Shown piece by piece: positions 43,424 to 51,626 of a stretch of DNA of 64,000 bases. The DNA is taken from positions 109,021 through 173,020 of the forward strand of contig JAYZXF010000011.1 of the NCBI GenBank assembly GCA_036141575.1. The letters run 5' to 3'. A program made the translations under genes and the position numbers. Below the pieces are notes generated by a model that was given only the letters and a program-made list of their open reading frames with translations, did no database searches and was not told where the DNA came from. The first letter of the stretch is position 1, and each line of letters begins with the position of its first letter. Source of the DNA: Pseudomonadota bacterium (GTDB lineage: Bacteria; Pseudomonadota; Alphaproteobacteria; UBA2136; JAPKEQ01).

Positions 43424-43550
43424 CAAATTCGCTCTGGCGCCAGCGAAAATAATATATCTTGAGAACAGGAGTGCAGTGTACTGCATTGTACATGAGCACC
43501 TGAAGCGCAAAGATAGATTATTTGTAGAACGCCAGAGTAGAGTGTCTAAA
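43424..43550. repeat. Palindromic intergenic repeat, copy G (inverted orientation)
   Basis: Outer arms CTCTGGCGCCAGCGAAAATAA and, at the right, the matching TTATTTGTAGAACGCCAGAG; centre TGTAC-tgcatt-GTACA (43477-43492). When reverse-complemented it aligns to copy B with the boxes in the same order, so the family inserts in both orientations. Edges approximate. The right end reaches 20 bp from the Nudix start. Confidence 0.8.
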
Positions 43551-43568
43551 AAAAGGAGATCATACGCT

Positions 43569-44102
43569 ATGGCTAAACAACTTCCATTCTATACAGAACC
43601 GGGTGATATTACTGTGCAGGTTGGTGCAGGTGTGCTCATTCACCGTTGCGGCTATCTGGTCGTGCGTGATGAGAAGCTCCTTACACTCTATGTACCAGAT
43701 GAAGATATTTACTTTATCCCGGGTGGTCGTGTGAACTGCGGAACATGCACGCAAAAAACAGTGGTACGAGAGGTTGAAGAAGAGACAGGTCTTATCATTA
43801 AAGAAGATGACACAGAACTTGCAGCAATTATTGAATATTTCTTCACAAGGCCAACTTCAGGGTCTAAGTGTCATGAAATTGCAATGTACTACCGTGCGAA
43901 TCTGCCAGAGAATGCTGTCATTCCTGAGAATGAGTTAGATGGCGCCCAATTCCCATTTGTGTGGATTCCCCTTAAGGATATCAGGGATTACAACATTAAA
44001 CCTGCTTTTGTGCCCGATCATTTAGAAATTCTAGAGGGTGGCTTGAAGCATATTGTCCATTACGAAGATGGTTTTGAGATTAGTCATGTTGCAGCCTCGT
44101 GA
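43569..44102 (+). CDS. Nudix hydrolase
   Basis: 177 residues from the ATG at 43569, which has AAAGGAGA ~9 bp upstream; the longer frame from 43476 runs through the repeat and is rejected. Nudix box: GGRVNCGTCTQKTVV then REVEEETGL. The catalytic REVEEETG core is intact, but the first Glu of G-x5-E is Thr. Hydrolyses a nucleoside diphosphate linked to another moiety; substrate unknown. Followed immediately (17-bp overlap) by the P-loop kinase gene. It occupies the place of an acetyltransferase gene seen between rpmA and obgE in many relatives. Confidence 0.85.
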   Translation: MAKQLPFYTEPGDITVQVGAGVLIHRCGYLVVRDEKLLTLYVPDEDIYFIPGGRVNCGTCTQKTVVREVEEETGLIIKEDDTELAAIIEYFFTRPTSGSKCHEIAMYYRANLPENAVIPENELDGAQFPFVWIPLKDIRDYNIKPAFVPDHLEILEGGLKHIVHYEDGFEISHVAAS

Positions 44103-44625
44103 ACTTGGGCAGCGTATTTGTATTCTTGGCCCAAGCGGCGCTGGTAAAACCACATTTGCCAGCCGCTTGGCTGAGAGACTAGGTACGGAGTTTATCTCAA
44201 TGGATCGTGTGGTGCATGCACCAGGCTGGAACCCGCGTCCAGTAGAAGAGTGGATGCCAATTCATGATGCTTTGATTGGTAAGGACTCTTGGGTCATGGA
44301 AGGAGCTTATCGTAAATCACTCCCGCAGCGCTTAAAGCGTGCGGAAACAGTCTTCTTTCTAGATCTTTCCATTTTGGGGTGTCAGTACCGCGTTGCAAAG
44401 CGTTTGGTTACCAACTATGGAAAGGTGCGCCCCAATGCCCCAGAAGGCTGTGAGGAGCGTTTTTCGCTGGGCTGGCTGCATATGGTGTTTGTCCATTCTA
44501 TGAAGGGTTGGAAAAAAAGAAGGGACCGCTACCTTGACATTTTGGCGGATAATCCCCATCTTCACGTTGTTCACGTCAAAAGCTGGCGCGAATTTATGAA
44601 ATTACAGAAGCAGTTAGGGCTATAA
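44086..44625 (+). CDS. P-loop kinase-like protein (FlaR / topology-modulation family)
   Basis: 179 residues from ATG 44086. Walker A GPSGAGKTTFASRLA, then MDRVVHAPGWNPRPVEEW, SWVMEGAYRKSLPQRLKRA, FFLDLSILGC and the family tail YLDILADNPHLHVVHVKS. These match the small adenylate-kinase-like family often labelled DNA topology modulation protein FlaR; the true reaction is not known. Overlaps the Nudix gene by 17 bp and ends 3 bp before obgE, so all three are one operon. Confidence 0.78.
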   Translation: MLQPRELGQRICILGPSGAGKTTFASRLAERLGTEFISMDRVVHAPGWNPRPVEEWMPIHDALIGKDSWVMEGAYRKSLPQRLKRAETVFFLDLSILGCQYRVAKRLVTNYGKVRPNAPEGCEERFSLGWLHMVFVHSMKGWKKRRDRYLDILADNPHLHVVHVKSWREFMKLQKQLGL

Positions 44626-44628
44626 GTT

Positions 44629-45729
44629 ATGCAGTTTTTAGATGAAGCGAAGATCTATGTATTCTCAGGAAAAGGCGGTGATGGCTGTCTTTCGTTTCGT
44701 CGTGAGCGTAACATTCCGTTTGGTGGCCCAGATGGCGGTAATGGTGGTAAGGGTGGTAGCGTTATTGCTGTGGCCACAAACAACCTCAATACATTGATTG
44801 ATTACCGCTTTAACCAGCACTTTAAGGCCGGTAAAGGCCAACACGGCATGGGCAGTAACATGTACGGTAAAAATGGTGATGATGTCATCATGAAACTTCC
44901 TGTTGGTACTGAGATTTGGAACTGGGAAACAGAAGAGCTGATTGCTGATATGACAGAGGAAGGCCAAGAGGTTGTCATCTGTGAAGGTGGTAACGGTGGT
45001 CGTGGAAACCTTTCTTTTGCGTCTTCAACAAACCGTGCGCCCCGCCAATTTGGTAAAGGCCAACCTGCAACAGAGATGACACTGCAACTTCGTCTTAAGC
45101 TTCTTGCAGATGTTGGTTTGGTTGGATTCCCGAATGCTGGTAAATCTACATTTATTTCTCGCGTTTCTAACGCCAAGCCTAAAGTGGCAGACTACCCATT
45201 TACAACGCTTCACCCAGCTCTTGGTATGGTGCGTCATTACGGCACAGACATGGTGATGGCTGACCTTCCTGGTCTGATTGAAGGTGCAGCGGAAGGCCGT
45301 GGTCTTGGCCACCAGTTCCTTAAGCACGTAGCACGTTGCCGTGCGATTCTTCACCTGATTGACCCAACAGAGGGCGATCCGGTTGAAAAGTACCAAACGA
45401 TTCGTAAAGAGCTTGAGGAATATGATGATTACTTTGATGAGTCTGTTTCTCAACTTCCAGAAGTTCTTGCCTTCAGTAAGTCTGATGCTATTGGTGACGA
45501 TGAGTTTTCAGAAGAGCTTGTTGCTGACTTTACAGAGCAGACAGGTGTAAAGCCGCACGTCTTCTCTTCAGCAAGTGGTGCTGGTCTTGACGCAGTTCTA
45601 AACGAACTGAGAGATGTCTATCTTCAGTATCAGTTAGCAGAAGAAGAGTCGTCTGAGTCTACAGAGAAGTTATCAAGCTGCAATCCTTTAGAAGATGATT
45701 CAGAATCATCAGGGAACACGCTTAGCTGA
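44629..45729 (+). CDS. obgE: GTPase ObgE/CgtA
   Basis: 366 residues. Obg domain with the Gly-rich SGKGGDGCLSFRRE and GGPDGGNGGKGG, then the G domain: G1 GFPNAGKST (166-174), G3 DLPGLIEGA, G4 FSKSD. Ribosome-associated GTPase in 50S assembly. The C-terminal ~35 residues are Ser/Glu/Asp-rich and are encoded antisense to the 3' end of the next gene for 100 bp. Confidence 0.96.
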   Translation: MQFLDEAKIYVFSGKGGDGCLSFRRERNIPFGGPDGGNGGKGGSVIAVATNNLNTLIDYRFNQHFKAGKGQHGMGSNMYGKNGDDVIMKLPVGTEIWNWETEELIADMTEEGQEVVICEGGNGGRGNLSFASSTNRAPRQFGKGQPATEMTLQLRLKLLADVGLVGFPNAGKSTFISRVSNAKPKVADYPFTTLHPALGMVRHYGTDMVMADLPGLIEGAAEGRGLGHQFLKHVARCRAILHLIDPTEGDPVEKYQTIRKELEEYDDYFDESVSQLPEVLAFSKSDAIGDDEFSEELVADFTEQTGVKPHVFSSASGAGLDAVLNELRDVYLQYQLAEEESSESTEKLSSCNPLEDDSESSGNTLS

Positions 45730-46637
45730 CTTGGGTGCCTGACAAGGAAGTCAGCGAGAACCCAATCTTTTCCATCATATTGGTATTGGAAGTAATCAAA
45801 CTGGATATCATCCTGTTGATTATCTTTTGTAATAACAGAGCATGAAGCAAGGTCACCCGTCACAAACGCTGCGCCATTCATAAAACGAATACGTGCATCT
45901 GTACGGTCCCCACGTCTGCAACTGAATTGGTTGTTATTGAGCAGGGCTTTATTCTTGAAGAGATCAAACTGTAGTTTGTGAGCAGGGTTCAGTGTTTCTA
46001 AATTGGTGAAGTTTCCGTTCATGAGTTCAACAGTCAACTCTCTGTATGTGGCACGCACATTGTCTGCTGTTGTCGCAAGTTCTTCGTCCATTGGTACAAA
46101 GTTATCAATATAGAAAGGTACAAGCTCATTAAATGGGTTAATAAGGGCTGTCATCTCACCAGAGTTATCAATGGGCTCTTGTTTGTAGTCCATAAGCACC
46201 CATGAGTCCTGATCTTTTGGTGTTTCTGTTCTGTAGAGGTAGTAACCAAGGCGTGATGGGCGGTATCGAATATATTCTTTTGTGTGCTTCACATACTTAT
46301 ATTGCAGCACGTTGACACGGTCTTCAAATAGCTTATTTGCATAAAGCCTGACAAGGTTTTGCTCAGGATTAAAAGAGTGAATGCTCAATTGCTCTTTAAT
46401 AGAAGCGGGAAGGTTTTTAAGGGCTGTTTCTTCCTGTTCTGTGAGCGGGAATTTCCAAATGCTTTCATCGTTAATGGTTACAGAGCCACGCACAGCGTCA
46501 TCCCACATCACTTCTAGGATGATCTGCTCTTTTTTCTTTTCGGCAAAACCTTGTACACTCACAAGAAGAGCCATTAGAAGAGTTAGTACTTTAAGCATGG
46601 TTGTTTGCATTCTTTTTATTCGCTTACTCAAATTCAT
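45630..46637 (-). CDS. Secreted protein of unknown function, 3' end antisense to obgE
   Basis: 335 residues. Signal peptide after a basic start (MLKVLTLLMALLVSVQGFA from an internal Met). The mature protein has two Cys (SCRRGD and ASCSVI), a Tyr-rich centre and an acidic/Ser tail. I do not recognise the family; the C-terminal ~80 residues read like a small beta-rich domain (FDYFQYQYDGKDWVLADFLV). Start 46637 has no ribosome site; ATG 46610 or 46598 are alternatives. The last 100 bp overlap obgE on the other strand. Confidence 0.75.
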   Translation of the reverse strand: MNLSKRIKRMQTTMLKVLTLLMALLVSVQGFAEKKKEQIILEVMWDDAVRGSVTINDESIWKFPLTEQEETALKNLPASIKEQLSIHSFNPEQNLVRLYANKLFEDRVNVLQYKYVKHTKEYIRYRPSRLGYYLYRTETPKDQDSWVLMDYKQEPIDNSGEMTALINPFNELVPFYIDNFVPMDEELATTADNVRATYRELTVELMNGNFTNLETLNPAHKLQFDLFKNKALLNNNQFSCRRGDRTDARIRFMNGAAFVTGDLASCSVITKDNQQDDIQFDYFQYQYDGKDWVLADFLVRHPSQLSVFPDDSESSSKGLQLDNFSVDSDDSSSAN

Positions 46638-46642
46638 TATAC

Positions 46643-47563
46643 TTATTTATGGGTCTTTGTCTGAGCCATTTTTTTGACGTCTCCTACCTCTGTCTCTAAT
46701 GGGTGGGCTTTGCTGTGGAGGCTTCTAAGGTAATCTAGGTCTGCTGAAAGGTACTTTTGCGTGGTTGCCAAATGGCTATGCCCAAGCAGTTCCTGTACCT
46801 CTCTGATATTGGCGCCATTTTGTAGAAGGTGTGTCGCAAAACTGTGGCGCATGGTATGTGGCGTCAGGTGTTCATCAATACCGTGCCTCGCGCAGGTTTC
46901 TTTAAAAATATCCTGAATGCGCCTTGTGGTGAGGGCATCTAAGCGCTCTTCAGCAGCTGGAAATACTGGCGCACTTGCCCCAACGTGTGGAGACATGTCT
47001 TTCCATGTGTTGAGTCGCTCTATGATTTTAGGAATAAGAGGGACAAGGCGCTCTTTACCGCCTTTACCATCTTTAACGCGGAGGGTGTCACCTTCAATAT
47101 CTTTCCAGACCAGGCCCTGTAGCTCGCTGACACGTAGGCCCGTGGCATAAAGCAAGCTCACAATTGTAAGATTTCTGGTGTCACGCCAGCCTTGTTTATG
47201 TTCATAAGAGAGGATGCCGTTCATAAATGTCTCAAGCGTACTAAGGGAGGCGGCATGAATCATTTTATCGGGCGCTTTAATATTCTTGAATGTGCGAATT
47301 TTTGGGTTATCAAAGCCATGCTCTTTCTTCAGCCATGTATAAAAGCCTCTCAGAGCGCTGAGTTTACGATTGATGCTGCTTTCGCTTAAGTTTTCTTCTG
47401 TACGTTTGGTGGTGATCCAGCTTTCAAGGTCATGCACATTGAAGCTGTCGTAAGGTTTATCCTGTAAAAGATCTTCAAGGTCACGTGCGTACGCCTCAAG
47501 AGTGCGCACACTGAAACGTTTCACCGTTTTGAGGTGATGAATATAGTGGGCGATGGTGGGCAT
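46643..47563 (-). CDS. xerC: Tyrosine recombinase XerC
   Basis: 306 residues from the ATG at 47563, with AAAGGAA just upstream; an upstream extension into DUF484 is rejected. Resolves chromosome dimers at dif with XerD. N-terminal SAM-like domain (YARDLEDLLQ), catalytic residues in TGLRVSELQG (Arg), DGKGGKERLVP (Lys), HTMRHSFATHLL (His-x-x-Arg), LGHSHL (His) and TQKYL (Tyr). Called XerC rather than XerD because of its coupling to DUF484, as in most proteobacteria. Confidence 0.93.
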   Translation of the reverse strand: MPTIAHYIHHLKTVKRFSVRTLEAYARDLEDLLQDKPYDSFNVHDLESWITTKRTEENLSESSINRKLSALRGFYTWLKKEHGFDNPKIRTFKNIKAPDKMIHAASLSTLETFMNGILSYEHKQGWRDTRNLTIVSLLYATGLRVSELQGLVWKDIEGDTLRVKDGKGGKERLVPLIPKIIERLNTWKDMSPHVGASAPVFPAAEERLDALTTRRIQDIFKETCARHGIDEHLTPHTMRHSFATHLLQNGANIREVQELLGHSHLATTQKYLSADLDYLRSLHSKAHPLETEVGDVKKMAQTKTHK

Positions 47564-47573
47564 ATCTGTTCCT

Positions 47574-48269
47574 TTAGTGGGCAAGGACTTCGGCGAGACG
47601 ATATCCAATGAACTCCGAGAGGAACTGAAGTAATTCTGTGCCTTGTCCTTCATGGAATCGCTCTTTATCTGTGCTTCCAATTGCAATAATTGCGAGCGGT
47701 TGTTCTTCGAGGGAATGTAAAATCAATAGGGCGTCACTCTGTATGTGAGGGGCTTTGTCACCGTGAAGGATATCTTCCGCACCTTCACTCAGAGTTCTTA
47801 GTATAATACTATGATATTCTTCACCTTTCAAGTCAGTCACTTGTTCTGGTGTCATCTGGCCTTCTTCAGTTCCAACTGTAAGGAACTTCACACTGTCTAC
47901 TTCCATAGTACTAATGTGTGCTGTTACTGTGCGCTCAATGCATTCAAGGGTCGTGCAGCGCATCAAGTTTAAAATAAGGGTATGGATATCTTCAAAGCTC
48001 TTTTGGTTGTCGAGAGATGTTTGAATCAGCATCTGGTTGCGACGTTTATAAGAACCAATTTGCTCTTGAAGCTTGCGTAGTTGCGTACCTTGCATTGAAA
48101 CAACGTTAGAGCCAAAGTCCATGCTGCCATTAGGAACAATCTCATCAATGATAGATTTGTTCTCTTGGAAAAAGCTAGGGTTCTGGCGCAGATATTCAAT
48201 GATATCGTCTGCATTGGTTGGACGCATTGTCACGTTTGTTGTGGCTTGTGCTGCAGGTGTATTACGCAT
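47574..48269 (-). CDS. DUF484 family protein
   Basis: 231 residues with the DUF484 layout: IIEYLRQNPSFFQENKSIIDEIVPN at the start, a coiled coil (MQGTQLRKLQEQIGSYKRRNQML) and a GAF-like C-terminal domain ending LLQFLSEFIGYRLAEVL. It is commonly encoded just upstream of xerC; function unproven. It lies 10 bp before xerC and shares a 220-bp divergent region with a candidate sRNA and priA. Confidence 0.88.
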   Translation of the reverse strand: MRNTPAAQATTNVTMRPTNADDIIEYLRQNPSFFQENKSIIDEIVPNGSMDFGSNVVSMQGTQLRKLQEQIGSYKRRNQMLIQTSLDNQKSFEDIHTLILNLMRCTTLECIERTVTAHISTMEVDSVKFLTVGTEEGQMTPEQVTDLKGEEYHSIILRTLSEGAEDILHGDKAPHIQSDALLILHSLEEQPLAIIAIGSTDKERFHEGQGTELLQFLSEFIGYRLAEVLAH

Positions 48270-48307
48270 GAGTTTCCATTATTTTTAATTTTTTTTGAGT
48301 CAGGGGG

Positions 48308-48336
48308 TTAACAAACGGCATCATCGTACCCATAAC
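48308..48336 (+). promoter_or_regulatory. Promoter TTAACA-N17-CATAAC of a candidate sRNA
   Basis: TTAACA at 48308-48313, 17 bp, CATAAC at 48331-48336. The surrounding bases (ATC-x-TACCCATA) resemble the promoter at 31700, which helps define a shared form. Confidence 0.5.
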
Positions 48337-48342
48337 TATATA

Positions 48343-48433
48343 TAGTTACGGAATGAATTTTATTTTTGAGTTCATACCGCGAGCTTCCCTCTTATGACTT
48401 GCCCGGGGTGTTTTACATCTCGGGCCTTTTTTT
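48343..48433 (+). ncRNA. Candidate trans-acting small RNA with CU-rich loop
   Basis: About 91 nt between a promoter and a strong terminator, without an open frame. Hairpin 1 pairs AGT-t-CATA (48369-48376) with TATGACT (48393-48399) and presents a 16-nt loop carrying CTTCCCTCT, complementary to Shine-Dalgarno-type sequence. The terminator hairpin follows directly. The architecture resembles the alphaproteobacterial sRNAs with anti-SD loops. Located between DUF484 and priA. Confidence 0.6.
48401..48433 (+). terminator. Rho-independent terminator of the candidate sRNA
   Basis: Stem GCCCGGGG / CTCGGGC (one G-U) with a 10-nt loop and a C-T7 tail. Confidence 0.88.
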
Positions 48434-48492
48434 GACGTGTGGGCGCTGTCAAAAATTGTGCAAGTTTTCCCCGTATTTGTTATTCTCTCACA

Positions 48493-50694
48493 ATGGATCT
48501 GTTCTCGACAACTGCTGATGTGCAACAAATGGACGAGCGTGTTGCAAAAGTGATACGTGTTATTGTGCCTCAAAGGTTGTTTAAAACGCTGGATTATAAA
48601 GTCTATTCAGAGGATGAACCTGAGTTATATTCTTGGGCGGAAGTGCCCCTCGGCATGAAAAGCACAAAGACAGTTGCTGCTCTCGTGGTAGCAATCAACC
48701 CACCAGATGCGTTTAAAAAGCTAAAAGAAGCCAAACTTCGCACAGATGTGCCAGCACTCAACCCTAAAATGGCTGAGTTCCTTTTATGGGCAGGTTCTTA
48801 TACGCTCGCGCCAATGGGTGAAGTGCTTCGCTCCCTTCTTGTTAAAGCCTCAATTCCGGATCAACCTTCTCCTGAACTTGTACTCGCTCTTACAGGTAAA
48901 ATGCCAGATAAGATGACGCCAAAGAGGCAAGATGTATTAGGTGCCTTAGATGCAGGACCTATGAATACAACGACCCTTATGGAAGCTTCAGGCGCAGGGC
49001 GTAGTGTGATTAAAGGTCTTACCCATCAAGGCTGCCTCGAATGGATCCATGCCGAAGAGGCAGAGCTTTGTGTGAATCCATCTGTTTCAATTACATTGAA
49101 TGAGGACCAGCGCAAGGCGGCTGATGCAATTTTTGGTGCGGCTCATGAGAAATCTTTCCAGCCATTCCTTCTTGATGGTGTGACAGGGAGTGGCAAAACC
49201 GAAGTTTACTTTGATGTTTTGGAAAACATGTTGGAGTCAGGTGAGGGGCAAGTTCTTTTGCTTCTTCCTGAAATTGCACTGACACCACAATGGTTAAGCC
49301 GTTTTGAATCCCGTTTTGGGTTTGCCCCAGCCGTTTGGCATAGCTCACAAGCAGAAGGCTCTAAAAATAAAGCATGGTGGAGTGTGCTTACCGGCAAAGC
49401 ACGCGTTGTTGTTGGAGCAAGGTCAGCGCTCTTCCTCCCTTATAAAAACCTAGAATTGATTGTCGTAGATGAAGAGCATGATAGTGCGTATAAGCAGGAA
49501 GACCTATTTCGTTATCACGGTCGGGATATGGCGGTGGTTCTTGCAAAGAAGATGTCGTGCCCTGTGGTTCTGGCCAGTGCAACGCCGTCTCTTGAGAGTT
49601 GGTATAACGCAGATCAAGGCCGTTACCAAATGCTTCCGCTGAAAAGCCGCTACGGTGCAGCCACTTTGCCTGATGTGGAGCTGATTGATGTTGCAGCGAA
49701 TCCACCGAAAGGGGCAAGGCACTATATGAGTGAGCCTCTGATTCAGGCCATAGGTGAAACTCTTGAGCAGGGTAAACAGTCTATTATTTATTTAAACCGT
49801 CGTGGCCATGCGCCTATGGCACTCTGCCGAGACTGTGGTGAAAAAACAGAATGCCCAAGTTGCTCGACAACATTAACTGTTCATGGCGGGCATCTACGCT
49901 GTCATCATTGTGCTTATACGATGTCTTATCCAAATAGATGTAAGAAATGTGGATCAGAGCGTATTTTGCCGTATGGCCCAGGTACAAGGCAACTTATGGA
50001 TGAGCTTGCTGAATATTACCCTGAAGCGCGTATCGCTGTAGCAGATAGTGATGCCCTCACAACCGTGAGAAAAATGAGTCAGCTGATTGAAAAGATGAGA
50101 GCTGGTGAAATTGATATTCTGGTGGGTACGCAAATGGTCGCCAAAGGCCATGATTTCCCGGATGTAACTCTGGTGGGTGTGGTGGATACGATGCTGGGTA
50201 ACACGCAGGGAGACTTTCGTGCGACAGAAAAGGCTTTTCAGCTTCTGTACCAAGTGGCAGGCCGGGCAGGCCGCGGTAAGGATAAAGGCCGTGTTCTTAT
50301 TCAAACGCTGGATAAAAACTCCCAAGCCCTTAAAGCCATTGCGACTGGAGACAGGGATGCCTTTTACGCCAGTGAAGTGAAACACCGTAAGCAGTGGAAT
50401 GATCCGCCGTTTTCTCGTTTGACAGCTTTGTTCTTTAGTGGGGCTATTGAAAATGAAGTAGTACACCATGCCAGACTCATTGCAGAGCAGATGCAGCGCA
50501 CAGCGCCTGCAGGCTATGTGGTAATGGGGCCTTCACCTATGGGGCTTGTGCGCATTAAAAACCGCTTCCGCTATATGATTTTGATTAAATCTCCCGTGCC
50601 ATCGCATGATTTTGTGCAGAAAACGCTTCTTGCATATAAGTTGCCAAATGCTGTGCGTTTGGACATTGATGTTGATCCTTTATCCCTGCTTTAG
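48493..50694 (+). CDS. priA: Primosomal replication protein N' (PriA helicase)
   Basis: 733 residues from the ATG at 48493 (MDLFSTTADV); the longer frame from 48439 crosses the sRNA terminator. Restarts collapsed replication forks. N-terminal DNA-binding domain, Walker A GVTGSGKTEVY (~229), VVDEEHDSAYK, helicase motifs and the zinc-binding insert C-x2-C...C-x2-C (LCRDCG, CPSC, CHHC, CKKC), then VGTQMVAKGHDFPDVTLV. Apparently complete. Confidence 0.96.
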   Translation: MDLFSTTADVQQMDERVAKVIRVIVPQRLFKTLDYKVYSEDEPELYSWAEVPLGMKSTKTVAALVVAINPPDAFKKLKEAKLRTDVPALNPKMAEFLLWAGSYTLAPMGEVLRSLLVKASIPDQPSPELVLALTGKMPDKMTPKRQDVLGALDAGPMNTTTLMEASGAGRSVIKGLTHQGCLEWIHAEEAELCVNPSVSITLNEDQRKAADAIFGAAHEKSFQPFLLDGVTGSGKTEVYFDVLENMLESGEGQVLLLLPEIALTPQWLSRFESRFGFAPAVWHSSQAEGSKNKAWWSVLTGKARVVVGARSALFLPYKNLELIVVDEEHDSAYKQEDLFRYHGRDMAVVLAKKMSCPVVLASATPSLESWYNADQGRYQMLPLKSRYGAATLPDVELIDVAANPPKGARHYMSEPLIQAIGETLEQGKQSIIYLNRRGHAPMALCRDCGEKTECPSCSTTLTVHGGHLRCHHCAYTMSYPNRCKKCGSERILPYGPGTRQLMDELAEYYPEARIAVADSDALTTVRKMSQLIEKMRAGEIDILVGTQMVAKGHDFPDVTLVGVVDTMLGNTQGDFRATEKAFQLLYQVAGRAGRGKDKGRVLIQTLDKNSQALKAIATGDRDAFYASEVKHRKQWNDPPFSRLTALFFSGAIENEVVHHARLIAEQMQRTAPAGYVVMGPSPMGLVRIKNRFRYMILIKSPVPSHDFVQKTLLAYKLPNAVRLDIDVDPLSLL

Positions 50695-50696
50695 CT

Positions 50697-50835
50697 TGCT
50701 CTCTAAAGTTTATTGAAGGAACAAACTTTCCGCAAATATGATCTTGAAAATATAGTTTCTTTGAATATTTCGCGCTTTCAGCGCTTATATAAAATCTATA
50801 TTTTCGCCAAAACCCCTTAGGGTTTTGCTCGCACG
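50697..50835. repeat. Divergent palindromic element, copy E
   Basis: After the priA stop. Boxes CCGCAAATAT and ATATTTTCGCC in the family order; arms GAAAATATAG / CTATATTTTC and centre GCGCT-ttc-AGCGC (50772-50784). The outer arms are less clear, and there is an extra hairpin AAAACCCC-tta-GGGGTTTT-like at the right. Assigned to the family with less certainty; edges approximate. Confidence 0.5.
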
Positions 50836-50937
50836 CTGTGCTCATTACCATGATAAAAACATATAAGGGTTCTGGGCTTTAACCTTATGTTCTGTAAGGG
50901 GGTGTGACTTTTATGACATATACTTTTGATCATTTTG

Positions 50938-50960
50938 GCACATAATGTGCATTGTATACT
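50938..50960 (+). promoter_or_regulatory. Promoter with embedded 6-1-6 inverted repeat upstream of the pilin-like gene
   Basis: A perfect GCACAT-A-ATGTGC inverted repeat (50938-50950) lies directly upstream of TATACT (50955-50960), i.e. in the -35/-10 spacer, where a repressor could bind. No strong -35 is visible. Within 50836-51025 I see only this and a weak hairpin around 50862-50889. Confidence 0.4.
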
Positions 50961-51025
50961 GTATGGGCTTGCGAAACGGTGTTTATATGATTTAAACTAT
51001 GTATGTATATGAGGGAGATTTGAAT

Positions 51026-51613
51026 ATGCTACAACGTGTCAAAGGACTGTTTTGGTCTCAATCTGGCAAGCTAACTATGGCTAAAGAAGAACTTATTCTA
51101 GTAACAGGGATGGTATCCAGTGTCGCTGCATTTATCGGCGTGAGTGTATCTTGGGATACGCTATTTGGTTCGCCAGCGCAACTTGTTGATGATCTTATTA
51201 AAATTGAAATGGCAAACAGTGAGTTTTACGAACGTCACCGTATGTGGCCGCACCAAACAACAAATGGTGATGCTTACAAAAACGCATCAGCTCTAGTCAC
51301 TCCATTTGCAATGCGTCCTCCATACTCAAACCTACACTCTTTCAAAAATCTTCTTCCAGACTTTGAGATCCAAAGTAAAACATACCGTGTGAAGCATGAT
51401 TACGGTAACGGTGGTCTTGTAGGTATGAAGCAAGTAAGTCGCGCAGACGGTGATTTCATTCAAATTCGCTTGGACAATGTTCCAATTCGCGAAGCAGATG
51501 AAGTTGATCTTCGTATTGATGGTGAGCGTAGCGCAAGCCTTGGTCGCGTGACTCTAGAGTACAACCTAGAAGCAGGCACAGCGACAGTGCTTTACCTCGC
51601 AAACCAGATCTAA
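51026..51613 (+). CDS. Pilin/pseudopilin-like membrane-anchored protein
   Basis: 195 residues from ATG 51026, which has GAGGGA ~9 bp upstream; the frame from 50999 is rejected. One N-terminal membrane helix (ELILVTGMVSSVAAFIGVSV), then LVDDLIKIEMANSEFYERHRMWP, which resembles the N-terminal helix and AN-x-FY-x-x-x-x-x-WP pattern of pilins and pseudopilins. No typical G/FxxxxE prepilin cleavage site is present, so the assignment is tentative. The 3' half is beta-rich. Confidence 0.55.
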   Translation: MLQRVKGLFWSQSGKLTMAKEELILVTGMVSSVAAFIGVSVSWDTLFGSPAQLVDDLIKIEMANSEFYERHRMWPHQTTNGDAYKNASALVTPFAMRPPYSNLHSFKNLLPDFEIQSKTYRVKHDYGNGGLVGMKQVSRADGDFIQIRLDNVPIREADEVDLRIDGERSASLGRVTLEYNLEAGTATVLYLANQI

Positions 51614-51626
51614 TATAGATTAAAAA

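Noticed and set aside
43476..43568. N-terminal extension of the Nudix protein
   Set aside because: Lies within palindromic repeat copy G and lacks a ribosome site, whereas AAAGGAGA precedes ATG 43569.
50862..50889. ATAAGG...CCTTAT hairpin before the pilin-like gene as a terminator
   Set aside because: No T-run on either side and a long interrupted stem; too weak to call.
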